Shown in pieces: positions 1 to 7,925 of a stretch of 64,000 nt of DNA. Position 1 is the stretch's first letter, and every line of letters begins with the position of its first letter. The notes under the pieces were generated by a model. The model was not told the origin of the DNA. It worked only from the letters and a program-made list of their open reading frames with translations, and ran no database searches. The translations under genes were made by a program, and so were the position numbers. The stretch comes from Streptomyces sp. CB02980 (GTDB lineage: Bacteria > Actinomycetota > Actinomycetes > Streptomycetales > Streptomycetaceae), in assembly GCF_014451325.2 (NCBI RefSeq), contig NZ_JACSCH020000004.1, positions 423,856 to 487,855 on the forward strand. The letters are read 5' to 3'.

Positions 1-671
1 CAGATCGCCACGATCGGCCCCAGCACCCGCCCGGTCGGGAGCTGGACCTTCCAGATCCGGCGGCCGGTGTACGCGAGCGCGTTGCGGTTGGCGGCGAGGT
101 ACGCGGCGAAGAAGACCGCGAGCAGGATCTTGGCGAACTCGCCCGGCTGGAAGGAGAGACCGCCGAGCCGGATCCAGATCTTGGCGCCGTTCACCGCAGG
201 GAAGAAGATCGGCAGGATCATCAGGGCGAGCGCGGCGGCCACCGACACGTACGCGTACCCCTGGAGCGCGCGATGGTCGCGGAGCAGCAGCACGACCACG
301 ATGAAGAGCGCGACCCCGAGCGTCGACCAGATCAGCTGCGTCGTCGCCGCCTGGTCCTTCGGCGTCTCCAGGTCGAGCCGGTAGATCAGCACCAGGCCGA
401 GGCCGTTGAGCAGGACCGCGATCGGCAGGAGCAGCGGATCGGCGTACGGGGCGCGGAACCGGACCGCGAGATGGGCGACGAGCGCGAGCAGACCCAGCCC
501 GGCCCCGTAGCGCGCGGCGTCGGGCGGTACGGCCCCGCTGCGGGCGAGGCCGACCTCGGCGTACCCGTAGACGCAGATGAGGACGGCGCAGACGAGGAGG
601 GAGAGTTCCACGCCGCGGCGCTTCGGCATGCGTACCCCGGGCGGGGGAGCGTCCGTGCGCGGTGCGGTCAT
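1..671 (-). CDS. FtsW/RodA/SpoVE-family SEDS protein (N-terminal part, runs off left edge)
   Basis: SEDS-family polytopic membrane proteins polymerise peptidoglycan glycan strands from lipid II during elongation, division or sporulation, together with a partner penicillin-binding protein. The visible ~223 residues are the N-terminal half: a short Pro/Arg-rich cytoplasmic start, several hydrophobic helices (one beginning LSLLVCAVLICVYGY), and the family signature RLGGLSFQPGEFAKI. The C-terminal half lies outside the window. I chose the ATG at 671; an internal ATG at 629 (MPKRRG) is an alternative because neither has a strong ribosome binding site. It lies downstream of the lipoprotein and kinase genes on the same strand, about 250 bases away. 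Streptomyces carry several FtsW/RodA paralogues, so the exact role cannot be assigned. Confidence 0.9.
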   Translation of the reverse strand, partial: MTAPRTDAPPPGVRMPKRRGVELSLLVCAVLICVYGYAEVGLARSGAVPPDAARYGAGLGLLALVAHLAVRFRAPYADPLLLPIAVLLNGLGLVLIYRLDLETPKDQAATTQLIWSTLGVALFIVVVLLLRDHRALQGYAYVSVAAALALMILPIFFPAVNGAKIWIRLGGLSFQPGEFAKILLAVFFAAYLAANRNALAYTGRRIWKVQLPTGRVLGPIVAI

Positions 672-771
672 GGCCGCAACGTAGCAAGCGGTATGCCCTA
701 TGTCCCTTTTGTGTGACGGTGTGCCGTGTGGCGCGGTTCTGTTCCGCGTGTTTCGGGCGGCTCCCGGGCGC

Positions 772-888
772 GCCTCCCGGATGCTCCGGACCGCTCCGCC
801 TGCTGCCGGATGCAGGGACCGCTCCCGACTGCTCCCTGATGCGCGGGCCGCTCCCGCCCGCCCCCGGATGCGTGGGCCGCACCCGGCT
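772..888. repeat. Four degenerate ~29-bp tandem units between the SEDS gene and the kinase gene
   Basis: Units of 29-30 bp start near 772, 801, 830 and 860. Each contains a core like CCGGATGC followed 3-5 bases later by GGACCGCTCC or GGGCCGCTCCC. The block fills most of the intergenic gap (672-924). It contains no good open frame. It could be decayed repeat DNA or a set of weak hairpins ending transcription of the kinase gene. Confidence 0.6.
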
Positions 889-924
889 GCTCTCTCCCGG
901 ACCTTCCGGGAGGCGCCGGAGCCG

Positions 925-2199
925 TCAGTCCTCCGACGTCGCGTCCACGAGGCTCACGTACTCGGGCAGCCGCAGCCGGGCCTCGGCGCCCTCGCCGTCG
1001 GCGGCGCGGGCGAAGACGAGCTCGGCGCCGATCACCTCCGCCTGCCCCACCGCGATCGTCAGACCGAGGCCGTGCCCCTTGCCCCCGCTCTCGGTACGGA
1101 ACCGCTGCGGCCCCGACTCCATCAGATACGCGGGATAGCCGGGCCCGTGGTCCCGTACGGACACCACCGGCCCGTCCACTGTCAGGACCACCGGCGGGGC
1201 CCCGTGCTTGTGCGCGTTGGCGATCAGATTGCCCAGTACCCGCTCCAGACGCCGCCGGTCCGTCTCCACCGTCGCATCCCGTACGACCCGCACCTCGGTC
1301 TCGGTGCCCGAGGCGCGCACCACCCGCTCGGCGAGCGGACCGAGTTCGTGCACGGCGAGGTCGACGGTCTCGTTGCGGGCGTCGAGCCGCGAGATCTCCA
1401 GGAGGTCCTCGGTCAGCCCGCGCATCGCCCGCACCCTGTCCTGTACGAGCTCCGACGGCCGTCCCTCCGGCAGCAGCTCGGCCGCCGCCGAGAGCCCGGT
1501 GAGCGGGGTGCGCAGCTCGTGCGCCACGTCGGCGGTGAACCGCTGCTCGCTCTGCAGCTTGCTCTGGAGCGAGGAGGCCATCGTGTCGAGCGCCCCGGAC
1601 ACCGTGGCCACCTCGTCCTGGGGGCGCGAGGAGTCCTTCGTACGGGGGTCGTCGACGCGCGCGTCGAGATCGCCGGCGCTGATCCGGCGGGCCACCTGCG
1701 CGGTGAGGTGCAGCCGCCGGGTGACCCGGGTGACCGCGAAGGCGCCCACGAGCAGCGTCGCCCCGATCGCGAGGACGGAGGAGCCGAGGATCGAGCGGTC
1801 GAGCGCGTCGATCGTCTCGGCGCTCTGGGTGTAGTCGACGCGTACGGCGAGGGCGCGGCCGTCCGCCGGGCCCGCCGCCCACATCGTCGGTCGGCCCCGG
1901 TCGTCGGCGACCACCGTGCCGCGCTCGCCCCGGACGGCGAGCGCGCGCAGGGAGGGCGGGAGCCCGGGCGGGTCGACCCCGGCGAACCGGGGGAGCGGTT
2001 CGCCGGCCTCGTAGAGCCGGGTGACGTCGGTGAGCCGCGCGAGGGCCTTCTCCCGGGAGTCGTTCACGGTCTGACCGGTCACCGACACATGGACGAGGAT
2101 GCCGAGCAGCGCGGCGAGCGCGCAGCACATCACCGCGATGAAGACCGCGGCCTTCCAGGTCAGGGTCGCGGTCCAGGCGGGCAGCCGGGGCGCCCTCAC
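925..2199 (-). CDS. Membrane sensor histidine kinase (CseC/VanS-like layout)
   Basis: Sensor kinase of 424 residues. A first membrane helix (about residues 15-37) is followed by an extracytoplasmic sensor of ~100 residues, a second helix (about 140-160), a HAMP-like linker (ISAGDLDARV), the DHp box with the phospho-accepting histidine in ADVAHELRTPLTG, and a catalytic domain with an N box (NLIANAHKHG) and G boxes (DHGPGYP, GKGHGLGLTI). It presumably responds to an envelope signal. The GTG start at 2199 overlaps the stop of the upstream lipoprotein gene as GTGA, so the two are translationally coupled. No response regulator adjoins it inside the window, so its partner lies outside or elsewhere. 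The layout recalls CseA (lipoprotein) and CseC (kinase) of the sigma-E cell-envelope system, but minus CseB. Confidence 0.9.
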   Translation of the reverse strand: MRAPRLPAWTATLTWKAAVFIAVMCCALAALLGILVHVSVTGQTVNDSREKALARLTDVTRLYEAGEPLPRFAGVDPPGLPPSLRALAVRGERGTVVADDRGRPTMWAAGPADGRALAVRVDYTQSAETIDALDRSILGSSVLAIGATLLVGAFAVTRVTRRLHLTAQVARRISAGDLDARVDDPRTKDSSRPQDEVATVSGALDTMASSLQSKLQSEQRFTADVAHELRTPLTGLSAAAELLPEGRPSELVQDRVRAMRGLTEDLLEISRLDARNETVDLAVHELGPLAERVVRASGTETEVRVVRDATVETDRRRLERVLGNLIANAHKHGAPPVVLTVDGPVVSVRDHGPGYPAYLMESGPQRFRTESGGKGHGLGLTIAVGQAEVIGAELVFARAADGEGAEARLRLPEYVSLVDATSED

Positions 2200-2996
2200 G
2201 GGCTCGGCTCGGCGGGAACGGCCACGTCAGGGGGGAGCGGGAGGGGGAGGGGCGTCGAGGCCGGCCCCGGGGTCGGCGTCGGGCTGACCAGGCGGGGCGC
2301 GGGGACGGTCGGGGGCGCGGTGCGGCCGGGCTTCACCCGGACGATCTCGTCGCGGGTGGGCAGCATGCTGTGCTGCTGCTCGTCCCAGGACCAGGCGGTG
2401 CGGTACTCGTACCCCGGGATGCCCGCCGAACTGACCCGCATGATCAGGTCCCGGCCGGCCAGCTCCACGCTGATGACCTGGTCGACGGTGGCCATGATGC
2501 GGGTGAGCCCGCCGTTCTCGGCGAGGTAGACGCGCACGCCGACCTGCTGGTCCGGCATCCGGATCCCGACGATCAGCTCGTCCCGGCCGTTGCCGGTGAG
2601 GTCGCGGTAGTACGGCCGCATGACCGGACAGGCGGCCGGCGCGGTGCCGCAGGCCTTGATCGCGCGGGCGGTCTCGTCGTAGAGCCCGTCGCCGCCGCTG
2701 TACGTGCCGGGGTGGGCCCGCACCTCGGCGTCGACCACCGCGACGGCGTCGACGGTGTGGACGTCGTTGTCGGCGACCTTGATGCCGGGGACGCGCTCGG
2801 TGTCGGACTCCCCGTAGTCGAAGGGCGGATCCGTGGCGGGCGGCAGGTCGGGCCAGAGCCGTACGGGCCCGACGGCGGTGGGCGTGGCCCCGGCGCTCTG
2901 GAGCCCGCCCTCGTTGCGTCCACAGCCGACGGCGCCGCCGAGTACGAGGGCACACAGGACACCGGCGGCGGCGAGCTGCACTCCGCGCGGTCTCAC
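2196..2996 (-). CDS. CseA-like lipoprotein
   Basis: A 266-residue exported lipoprotein. The N-terminus MRPRGVQLAAAGVLCALVL is a type II signal peptide with lipobox A-V-G-C (cysteine about residue 25), so the mature protein would be anchored to the outer face of the membrane. The middle is a globular domain with an NGRDELIVGI segment reminiscent of FG-GAP/VCBS calcium-loop repeats. The C-terminal ~40 residues are Pro/Thr-rich. GTG start at 2996 is preceded by GAGGAG at a good distance. It is co-transcribed and translationally coupled with the kinase gene, which suggests it modulates that kinase, as CseA does for the sigma-E system. The CseA relationship rests on context and by-eye similarity and is an inference. 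Confidence 0.8.
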   Translation of the reverse strand: MRPRGVQLAAAGVLCALVLGGAVGCGRNEGGLQSAGATPTAVGPVRLWPDLPPATDPPFDYGESDTERVPGIKVADNDVHTVDAVAVVDAEVRAHPGTYSGGDGLYDETARAIKACGTAPAACPVMRPYYRDLTGNGRDELIVGIRMPDQQVGVRVYLAENGGLTRIMATVDQVISVELAGRDLIMRVSSAGIPGYEYRTAWSWDEQQHSMLPTRDEIVRVKPGRTAPPTVPAPRLVSPTPTPGPASTPLPLPLPPDVAVPAEPSP

Positions 2997-3130
2997 ACTG
3001 CTCCTCGTACGGGTCGATCGGTGGGGGCGGGCCGGGTGGCCGTCGTGGCCGGGCAGCCGGGCGGCGGAACCGGTCCGGGACCGCTTCCAGTAGACCTTAT
3101 TCGGAGGGAAGTCCCTTTTGTCTACTCATA

Positions 3131-3313
3131 GGCTCGGTCGGCTCGACCGCGGACCTGGTCGGTTCGACCTCGGACCTGGTCGGTTCGACAGCGCTCACTG
3201 TCCCATCGGCCGGAACCGACCGCCCCACCGGCCGGAGCTCCGCCGCTCCACAGGCCGGGACTCCGCCGCCCACCGGCCGGACTCCATCGCCCCGCGCCGG
3301 ACTCCATCGCCCG
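3131..3313. repeat. Two blocks of short tandem repeats in the 2997-3332 intergenic gap
   Basis: The 336-base gap between the lipoprotein gene and the HEAT-repeat gene holds no convincing gene. It has two repeat blocks: three ~21-bp units at 3131-3192 sharing GGACCTGGTCGGTTCGAC, and four 18-23-bp units at 3230-3313 sharing GGCCGGACTCC. The second block may act as imperfect hairpins downstream of the HEAT-repeat gene. Confidence 0.6.
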
Positions 3314-3332
3314 GCCGGCCCGGCCCCGCAGC

Positions 3333-5471
3333 CTAGAACGCGCCCCGCTCCATCCTCGCGAGGGCCGCCCGGCACACCGTGAGCAGCTTCTCGTCGAGGT
3401 GGATGTCATGGCTGCCGGAGGCGCCCTCGCGGGCGTTGTGACGGCGTCGGCGGGTCAGCTCGGTGAGGATCACCAGCTGGGCCTCCGAGGCCGCCGGGCC
3501 CATCTCCGCCAGGCACTCGGCCACGTCCACGCGCGCGTGCCGGTTCTCCTCCCAGGCCGCGAGCAGCACCGGCAGCGCCGTCGCCGCGTCCCCGGACACC
3601 CGCCACAGGGCCGCGGCGCTGCGGACCCGTACCCACAGGTCCCGCGAGGCCAGGCCCGGTCTGAGGGCGGCGGCGGTCGAGGCGGCGGCGGGGCCGATCT
3701 CGCCGAGGGCCTGCGCGGCGGAGCACCAGTCCGCGCCCGAGGCGCCCGGCCGGAGCCACCGCTCCAGAGCGGTCAGGACCTCACCCAGATCACCCTCGGC
3801 CGCCCACAGGGCACGCGCCGCCGTCGTGGCGACGGTGGCCGAGTCGGCGGCGAGGAGCCTGCGCATGTCCGGTACGGCCTTCTGGGCCGCGGGCCCGAAC
3901 GCCGCCAGGGTCCGCAGCGCGGACTCGCGCACCCAGTCGCGCCGGTTCGAGGGCGCGCCGCGCAGTACCCGCAGGACCTCCGGCACGGCCTGGGAGCCCC
4001 GTACCGCCGCGAGGGCGTAGAGCAGGGGCGCCGCCCGGTCGTACAGCCGCTCGTCGAGCTCGACCTCGGCGAGCCGGCGCCGCAGCAGCGGGGCCAGCAT
4101 GGCGGCGGAGGGCCCGAGGCCGTCCATCGCGTACAGCAGCTCGCGCCGCACCTCGCGCTCCTCCAGGGCACGGGCGAGCAGCGGAACGGCGCGGGTGTCC
4201 CCGGCGCGGGCGAGCGCGAGGAGGGCACCGTCGCGGCCGGACCGCCCGACGAAGCCGTTCTGGGGGCTGCCGCCGAGACCGCTGCCGCTGCCCTGGGCGG
4301 TGCCGGTGCCGGAGCCGGTGCCGGTGCCCACGGCGAGGCGCGCGGCGAGCGCGTCGGCAGCGGGCGCTCCCAGCTCGAAGAGACGCTCCAGGAACGAGGT
4401 CGCGGCCTCCCGGAGCCGTGGCTCGGGGTCGTTGAGCTGGGCGCCGACGAGCCGGACGACCTCCTCGTACCGCCCCCGCCAGATCCGTATCAACCCGCCG
4501 CACAACCAGATCGCGTCCGAACGCTGCCCCCAGTCGGGGCTGCGCAGCTGCGCCAGGATGAGCGCGATGCGGTCGTCGACCCGGTCGTCGAGCGCCGCGT
4601 GCAGGGTCCGGAGCAGCTCCTCCGTCCAGGGGGCGGGGCGGCCGGCGGCGTGCTCCTCCAGGAGCTCGCGGACCTGCCCGATGAGGGTCGGTGTCGCGGC
4701 GCGCTCGGTGCCGGGTGCGACCGGTCCCAGCGCCGAGGTCCTGATCTCCTCCAGGAGTCCCGTCACCCACGGCACGATGTCGTCGGGGATGTCGCCGGGC
4801 GCGCAGCGCGCCCGCTGGGCGAGGGCCGCGAGCCGGAGGCCGGGGTCCTGGGCGGCGCGGGCGAGCCAGCCCAGCCAGTCGACGGTCTCGGTGCGCAGCG
4901 ACGCGTGGCGCAGGGCGATCCGCCCGACGGCGGCGACCAGGGCGAGTCGTACCTCGGTGTCCCGCTCGACGGTGAGCCGCTCCCGCAGCAGGGTCAGCAC
5001 CCGCGCGGGCTCGGGGTGCAGCGAGGCGAGCGCGCAGGGCGCGGCGAGCCGCACCTCCGGGTCGGGGTCGGAGACGAGCCCGAGGAAGACGTCGGCGCCG
5101 GCGGCGATCGCGGCGGCGGCCATCGCGTAGTTGGCCGCGGGGATGAACTCCTCGTCTTCGGGGTCGAGTTCGTCCAGTTCCTCGTCGTCGTCGAGCTCGA
5201 TCCCGCCGATGCTGGTGAGCAGCTCGACGATGCAGCCGCGGTCCTGGACGGCGGGGTCGGCGACGAGTTCGAGGAGGAAGGGGATGCAGGCGAGGGTGGA
5301 GTCGTAGACGTCGCCCTGGTGGTGCACGGCGCCGTACATGCCGTCGAGGGCCGTCTCCCGCTCGGCGGGATCGGCGGAGGCGAGTCCGCGGAGCAGCTCC
5401 GGCACGTCGTCCGCGGGGCCGTACGCGTGCCCCAACGAGGCCCAGTCGACCTCCTCGATCCCCGTCAGCAT
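3333..5471 (-). CDS. HEAT-repeat protein
   Basis: A 712-residue protein made of repeated two-helix HEAT/PBS-lyase-like units (for example ADPAERETALDGMYGAV, DPDPEVRLAAPCALASL, DPEPRLREAATSFLERL, RDLWVRVRSAAALWRV). Such solenoids bind other proteins; no enzyme motif is visible. There is an acidic loop (DDDEELDELDPEDEEF) near residue 130 and a Gly/Thr/Ser/Gln-rich linker near residue 390 that separates two HEAT arrays. Start ATG at 5471 is preceded by GGGGAAGG. It lies downstream of the DNA ligase and LigD-type polymerase genes on the same strand (188-base gap), so a link to DNA repair is possible but unsupported. Confidence 0.88.
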   Translation of the reverse strand: MLTGIEEVDWASLGHAYGPADDVPELLRGLASADPAERETALDGMYGAVHHQGDVYDSTLACIPFLLELVADPAVQDRGCIVELLTSIGGIELDDDEELDELDPEDEEFIPAANYAMAAAAIAAGADVFLGLVSDPDPEVRLAAPCALASLHPEPARVLTLLRERLTVERDTEVRLALVAAVGRIALRHASLRTETVDWLGWLARAAQDPGLRLAALAQRARCAPGDIPDDIVPWVTGLLEEIRTSALGPVAPGTERAATPTLIGQVRELLEEHAAGRPAPWTEELLRTLHAALDDRVDDRIALILAQLRSPDWGQRSDAIWLCGGLIRIWRGRYEEVVRLVGAQLNDPEPRLREAATSFLERLFELGAPAADALAARLAVGTGTGSGTGTAQGSGSGLGGSPQNGFVGRSGRDGALLALARAGDTRAVPLLARALEEREVRRELLYAMDGLGPSAAMLAPLLRRRLAEVELDERLYDRAAPLLYALAAVRGSQAVPEVLRVLRGAPSNRRDWVRESALRTLAAFGPAAQKAVPDMRRLLAADSATVATTAARALWAAEGDLGEVLTALERWLRPGASGADWCSAAQALGEIGPAAASTAAALRPGLASRDLWVRVRSAAALWRVSGDAATALPVLLAAWEENRHARVDVAECLAEMGPAASEAQLVILTELTRRRRHNAREGASGSHDIHLDEKLLTVCRAALARMERGAF

Positions 5472-5659
5472 TTGCCAGGCCGCCTTCCCCGTGAGCCCTG
5501 TACCAGGCAGCAAGTGTGCACCACGGGACGGGTAGCAAGGCCTTACCGACAACACCGGGCGCGCGTAGACCCCCAGTTGCGGTCTCTTTGCGCCATGTGC
5601 GGTACGCAGCGGGGCAGTTGCACTGAGTGCCCACCCCGGGAACGGGGTCCGGCGGCCGC

Positions 5660-6913
5660 CTACCCCTCGGACCTGACGCGGACGAAGGTGGCGTTCTCCT
5701 GCCGCTGCCGCACGGCGAGCTGCCGCAGTTCGACGGGGAGCGGCGGGTCGATCCACCGCACCGGCCCGTGTTCGGGGTCCTGGGCGAGCGGCCCCGCGCG
5801 GTCCCCGGCCAGGGAGCCGACCTCGCGCGACTGCGCCGGGGTGAGTCTGGGTGAGGTGGAGACCGTACGACCGTCCGCGAGGCGGACGACCAGGGCCCGG
5901 GGCCGGTCGGGCGGGCCGACGACACCGAGCAGCACGCCGTCGCTCGTCTCCATGTGCCGGATCTTCCGCCAGGCCCAGGTGGAGCCGGCCCGATAGGTGG
6001 AGGTCAGGGACTTCGCGACGATCCCCTCGACGCCCGCGGCCCGCAGATCGCGGAACCAGCCGCGGGCGGTCTCCTCGTCCTGGGTGGCGAGCACCCGCTG
6101 GAGCGGCGGCTCGGCGTCGAGCAGGGCCGTACCGAGCAGCTCCCATCGGTCGCGGAGCGGCAGCGCCCGTACGTCGCGCCCCGGGACGGCGAGCAGGTCG
6201 AAGGCGATGTACGAGACGGGAACGCCGGCCCGCGCCCGGTCGGCGGGGGAACGCAGCAGGTCGGTGAAGCTCAGCCGCCCGTCCCGGTAGGCGCACAGCT
6301 CGCCGTCGAGGACGATCCCGGGCGGCAGCTGGTCACGCAGGTGCGCCGCGATCCCGGGGAACTCGGGGGCGAGGTCGCGACGGGAACGCGACTGGAGGAC
6401 GACCTTCCCGTCGCCGAGGACGAAGGCGAGGGCGCGGAACCCGTCGAGCTTGAGCGAGTACTGGAGCTCCCGGGGCGGCTTTCCCTGCCCGGGGATCTCG
6501 TCGGCGGAGCGGGGCCGCATGACGTCGACGGGCGGACGAAGCGCGAGGTCGCGGGGGCCGGGGCGAGGACCGGGGCCGGTGCCGGACCCGGGGTCGAGGC
6601 CGCGTCCCGGGCGAGGGCCGGAGGTGGAGCCGCGGCCGGAGGCGGGAACAGGGTCAGGGCCGGGGCCGGGGCCGGGGCCGGGGCCGGAGGCGGAGTCGCG
6701 GCCGGAGCCGGGGTCGGGGCCACGGCCGGAGCCGGGGGTGCGGGTGCTGCGCGCGGTGCGACCGTGACCCGGAGTGCCACCGACCGCAGGCGCACCCCCG
6801 TCAGGGGTCCCGCCAGGCCCGCCCGGAGCTCCGCCAGGCCCGCCCGGAGCCCCGCCACCGGGGCTCGCGGCGTCGCCACGCCCGCCCCGGGCGTGCGCCC
6901 CGGCCCCGTTCAC
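5660..6913 (-). CDS. ATP-dependent DNA ligase with a long Gly/Pro/Arg-rich N-terminal tract
   Basis: Seals DNA nicks using ATP. The nucleotidyltransferase motifs are all visible: motif I SLKLDGFRAL (adenylated lysine in K-L-D-G), motif III VLDGELCAY, IIIa YIAFDLL, IV EGIVAKSL, V WRKIRH. A ~90-residue OB-fold follows. The catalytic core starts near LALRPPVDVMRPRS, so residues 1 to ~125 form an extra low-complexity region of PGPGPG/GSGRG repeats. I used the GTG at 6913, but translation may begin nearer the core. It lies 42 bases downstream of the LigD-type polymerase gene and is probably co-transcribed, giving a split version of mycobacterial LigD (no nuclease domain seen). It is probably the ligase for Ku-dependent end joining. 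Confidence 0.88.
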   Translation of the reverse strand: MNGAGAHARGGRGDAASPGGGAPGGPGGAPGGPGGTPDGGAPAVGGTPGHGRTARSTRTPGSGRGPDPGSGRDSASGPGPGPGPGPDPVPASGRGSTSGPRPGRGLDPGSGTGPGPRPGPRDLALRPPVDVMRPRSADEIPGQGKPPRELQYSLKLDGFRALAFVLGDGKVVLQSRSRRDLAPEFPGIAAHLRDQLPPGIVLDGELCAYRDGRLSFTDLLRSPADRARAGVPVSYIAFDLLAVPGRDVRALPLRDRWELLGTALLDAEPPLQRVLATQDEETARGWFRDLRAAGVEGIVAKSLTSTYRAGSTWAWRKIRHMETSDGVLLGVVGPPDRPRALVVRLADGRTVSTSPRLTPAQSREVGSLAGDRAGPLAQDPEHGPVRWIDPPLPVELRQLAVRQRQENATFVRVRSEG

Positions 6914-6976
6914 GGCGCGTCCCCGGCCCGGTTCACGACGCGTCCCAGGCCCGGTTCACGGCACGTCCCCCGCCCG
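6908..6976. repeat. Three 23-bp tandem repeats spanning the ligD/ligase junction
   Basis: Units at 6908-6930, 6931-6953 and 6954-6976 share GTTCACGRCGCGTCCC. Each carries TTCAC, read on the minus strand as GTGAA. In the right unit the embedded TGA is the stop codon of the polymerase gene; in the left unit the GTG is the annotated ligase start. Confidence 0.85.
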
Positions 6977-7852
6977 CTCGGGCGCGAAAAGTGGCGCAAG
7001 GAGATCCCCGTACCGCTCAAGACGTGGCGCGATGTCATCCATGAGGAGGACGAGGGACTCGGGGTCCGCGGCGGCCCCGGCGCTCTCCTCGACCTCCTCC
7101 CACGTGACGGGCGCGGAGACCATGGGGAGGGGCCGCGCCCGCAGGGTGTAGGGGGTGGCGGTGGTCTTCGCGGCGGCGTTCTGGCTGTGGTCGACGAAGA
7201 CCTTCCCGGGCCGCAGCGCCCGGGCCATCCGGTGCACGACGAGCCGCGGCAGCGCGGCCTCCGCCTCGACGGCGAGCTTGCGCGCGTACGCCGAGACGAG
7301 CGGGGACGGCGTGGGCACCACCGGGACGAGCAGGTGCAGCCCCTTGGAGCCGGAGGTCTTGGCGAAGGCGTCGAGACCGTCGGCGGCGAGCCGTTCGCGC
7401 AGGTGGAGGGCGACGCGGCAGCACTCGACGACCGTCGCGGGCGGCCCGGGGTCGAGGTCGAACACGAGCCGGTCGGCGACGGCGGGGGAGGAGGCCCGCC
7501 ACTGGGGCGTGTGGAACTCCACGACGAGGTTCGCGGCCCACATCAGCGAGGCGAGGTCCTCGACGACCACCTGCCGGGCCCGGGGGTCCTCGGAGCGGGG
7601 AACGGGGGTGGTCCTCACCCAGGAGGGTGTGCCGGGCGGCGGATTCTTCGTGAAGAAGAGCTGCCCCTCGGGACCGTCCGGATAGCGCAGGAAGGACACC
7701 GGGCGATCGCGCAGATGCGGCAGGATCGCGGCCCCGACGGTCGCGTAGTAGTGGAGCAGCTCGCCCTTGGTGGTGCCGGTGACCGGGTGGAGCACCTTGT
7801 CCAGGTTGCTGAGCGCCAGGCGCCGCCCCTCCACCTCTGTGAGAGGCGTCAT
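6956..7852 (-). CDS. ligD: LigD-type primase-polymerase (NHEJ polymerase domain protein)
   Basis: A 298-residue stand-alone AEP-superfamily polymerase that fills gaps and adds (ribo)nucleotides at breaks during bacterial non-homologous end joining. It has the N-terminal NLDKVLHP segment, the metal-binding aspartates in RLVFDLDPG, the KTSGSKGLHLLVPV nucleotide-binding strand and the C-terminal signature VDHSQNAAAKTTATPYTLR. Start ATG at 7852; the frame stays open further upstream, but that part has no family similarity and would overlap ku. It is divergent from ku with a 73-base shared promoter region and is followed by the DNA ligase gene, so polymerase and ligase functions are separate proteins here. 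Confidence 0.92.
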   Translation of the reverse strand: MTPLTEVEGRRLALSNLDKVLHPVTGTTKGELLHYYATVGAAILPHLRDRPVSFLRYPDGPEGQLFFTKNPPPGTPSWVRTTPVPRSEDPRARQVVVEDLASLMWAANLVVEFHTPQWRASSPAVADRLVFDLDPGPPATVVECCRVALHLRERLAADGLDAFAKTSGSKGLHLLVPVVPTPSPLVSAYARKLAVEAEAALPRLVVHRMARALRPGKVFVDHSQNAAAKTTATPYTLRARPLPMVSAPVTWEEVEESAGAAADPESLVLLMDDIAPRLERYGDLLAPLFAPERAGDVP

Positions 7853-7925
7853 ACGATGAGAATCCCACGATTGCGGACAAATCGGGGACGGCGAAACGTC
7901 CTGATCCGACCCGAAGGGAACGCCT

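Noticed and set aside
772..888. Possible CRISPR array
   Set aside because: Units of 29-30 bp are directly adjacent without spacers and too diverged; no cas gene is in the window.
3097..3375. A 92-codon frame across the repeat block at 3131-3313
   Set aside because: It simply translates the tandem repeats (VEPTRSEVEPTRSAVEPTE) and overlaps the end of the HEAT-repeat gene.
3399..5996. An 865-codon open frame on the plus strand opposite the HEAT-repeat and ligase genes
   Set aside because: Its composition is the typical mirror of GC-rich third positions, it spans two real genes on the other strand, and its translation resembles no protein family.
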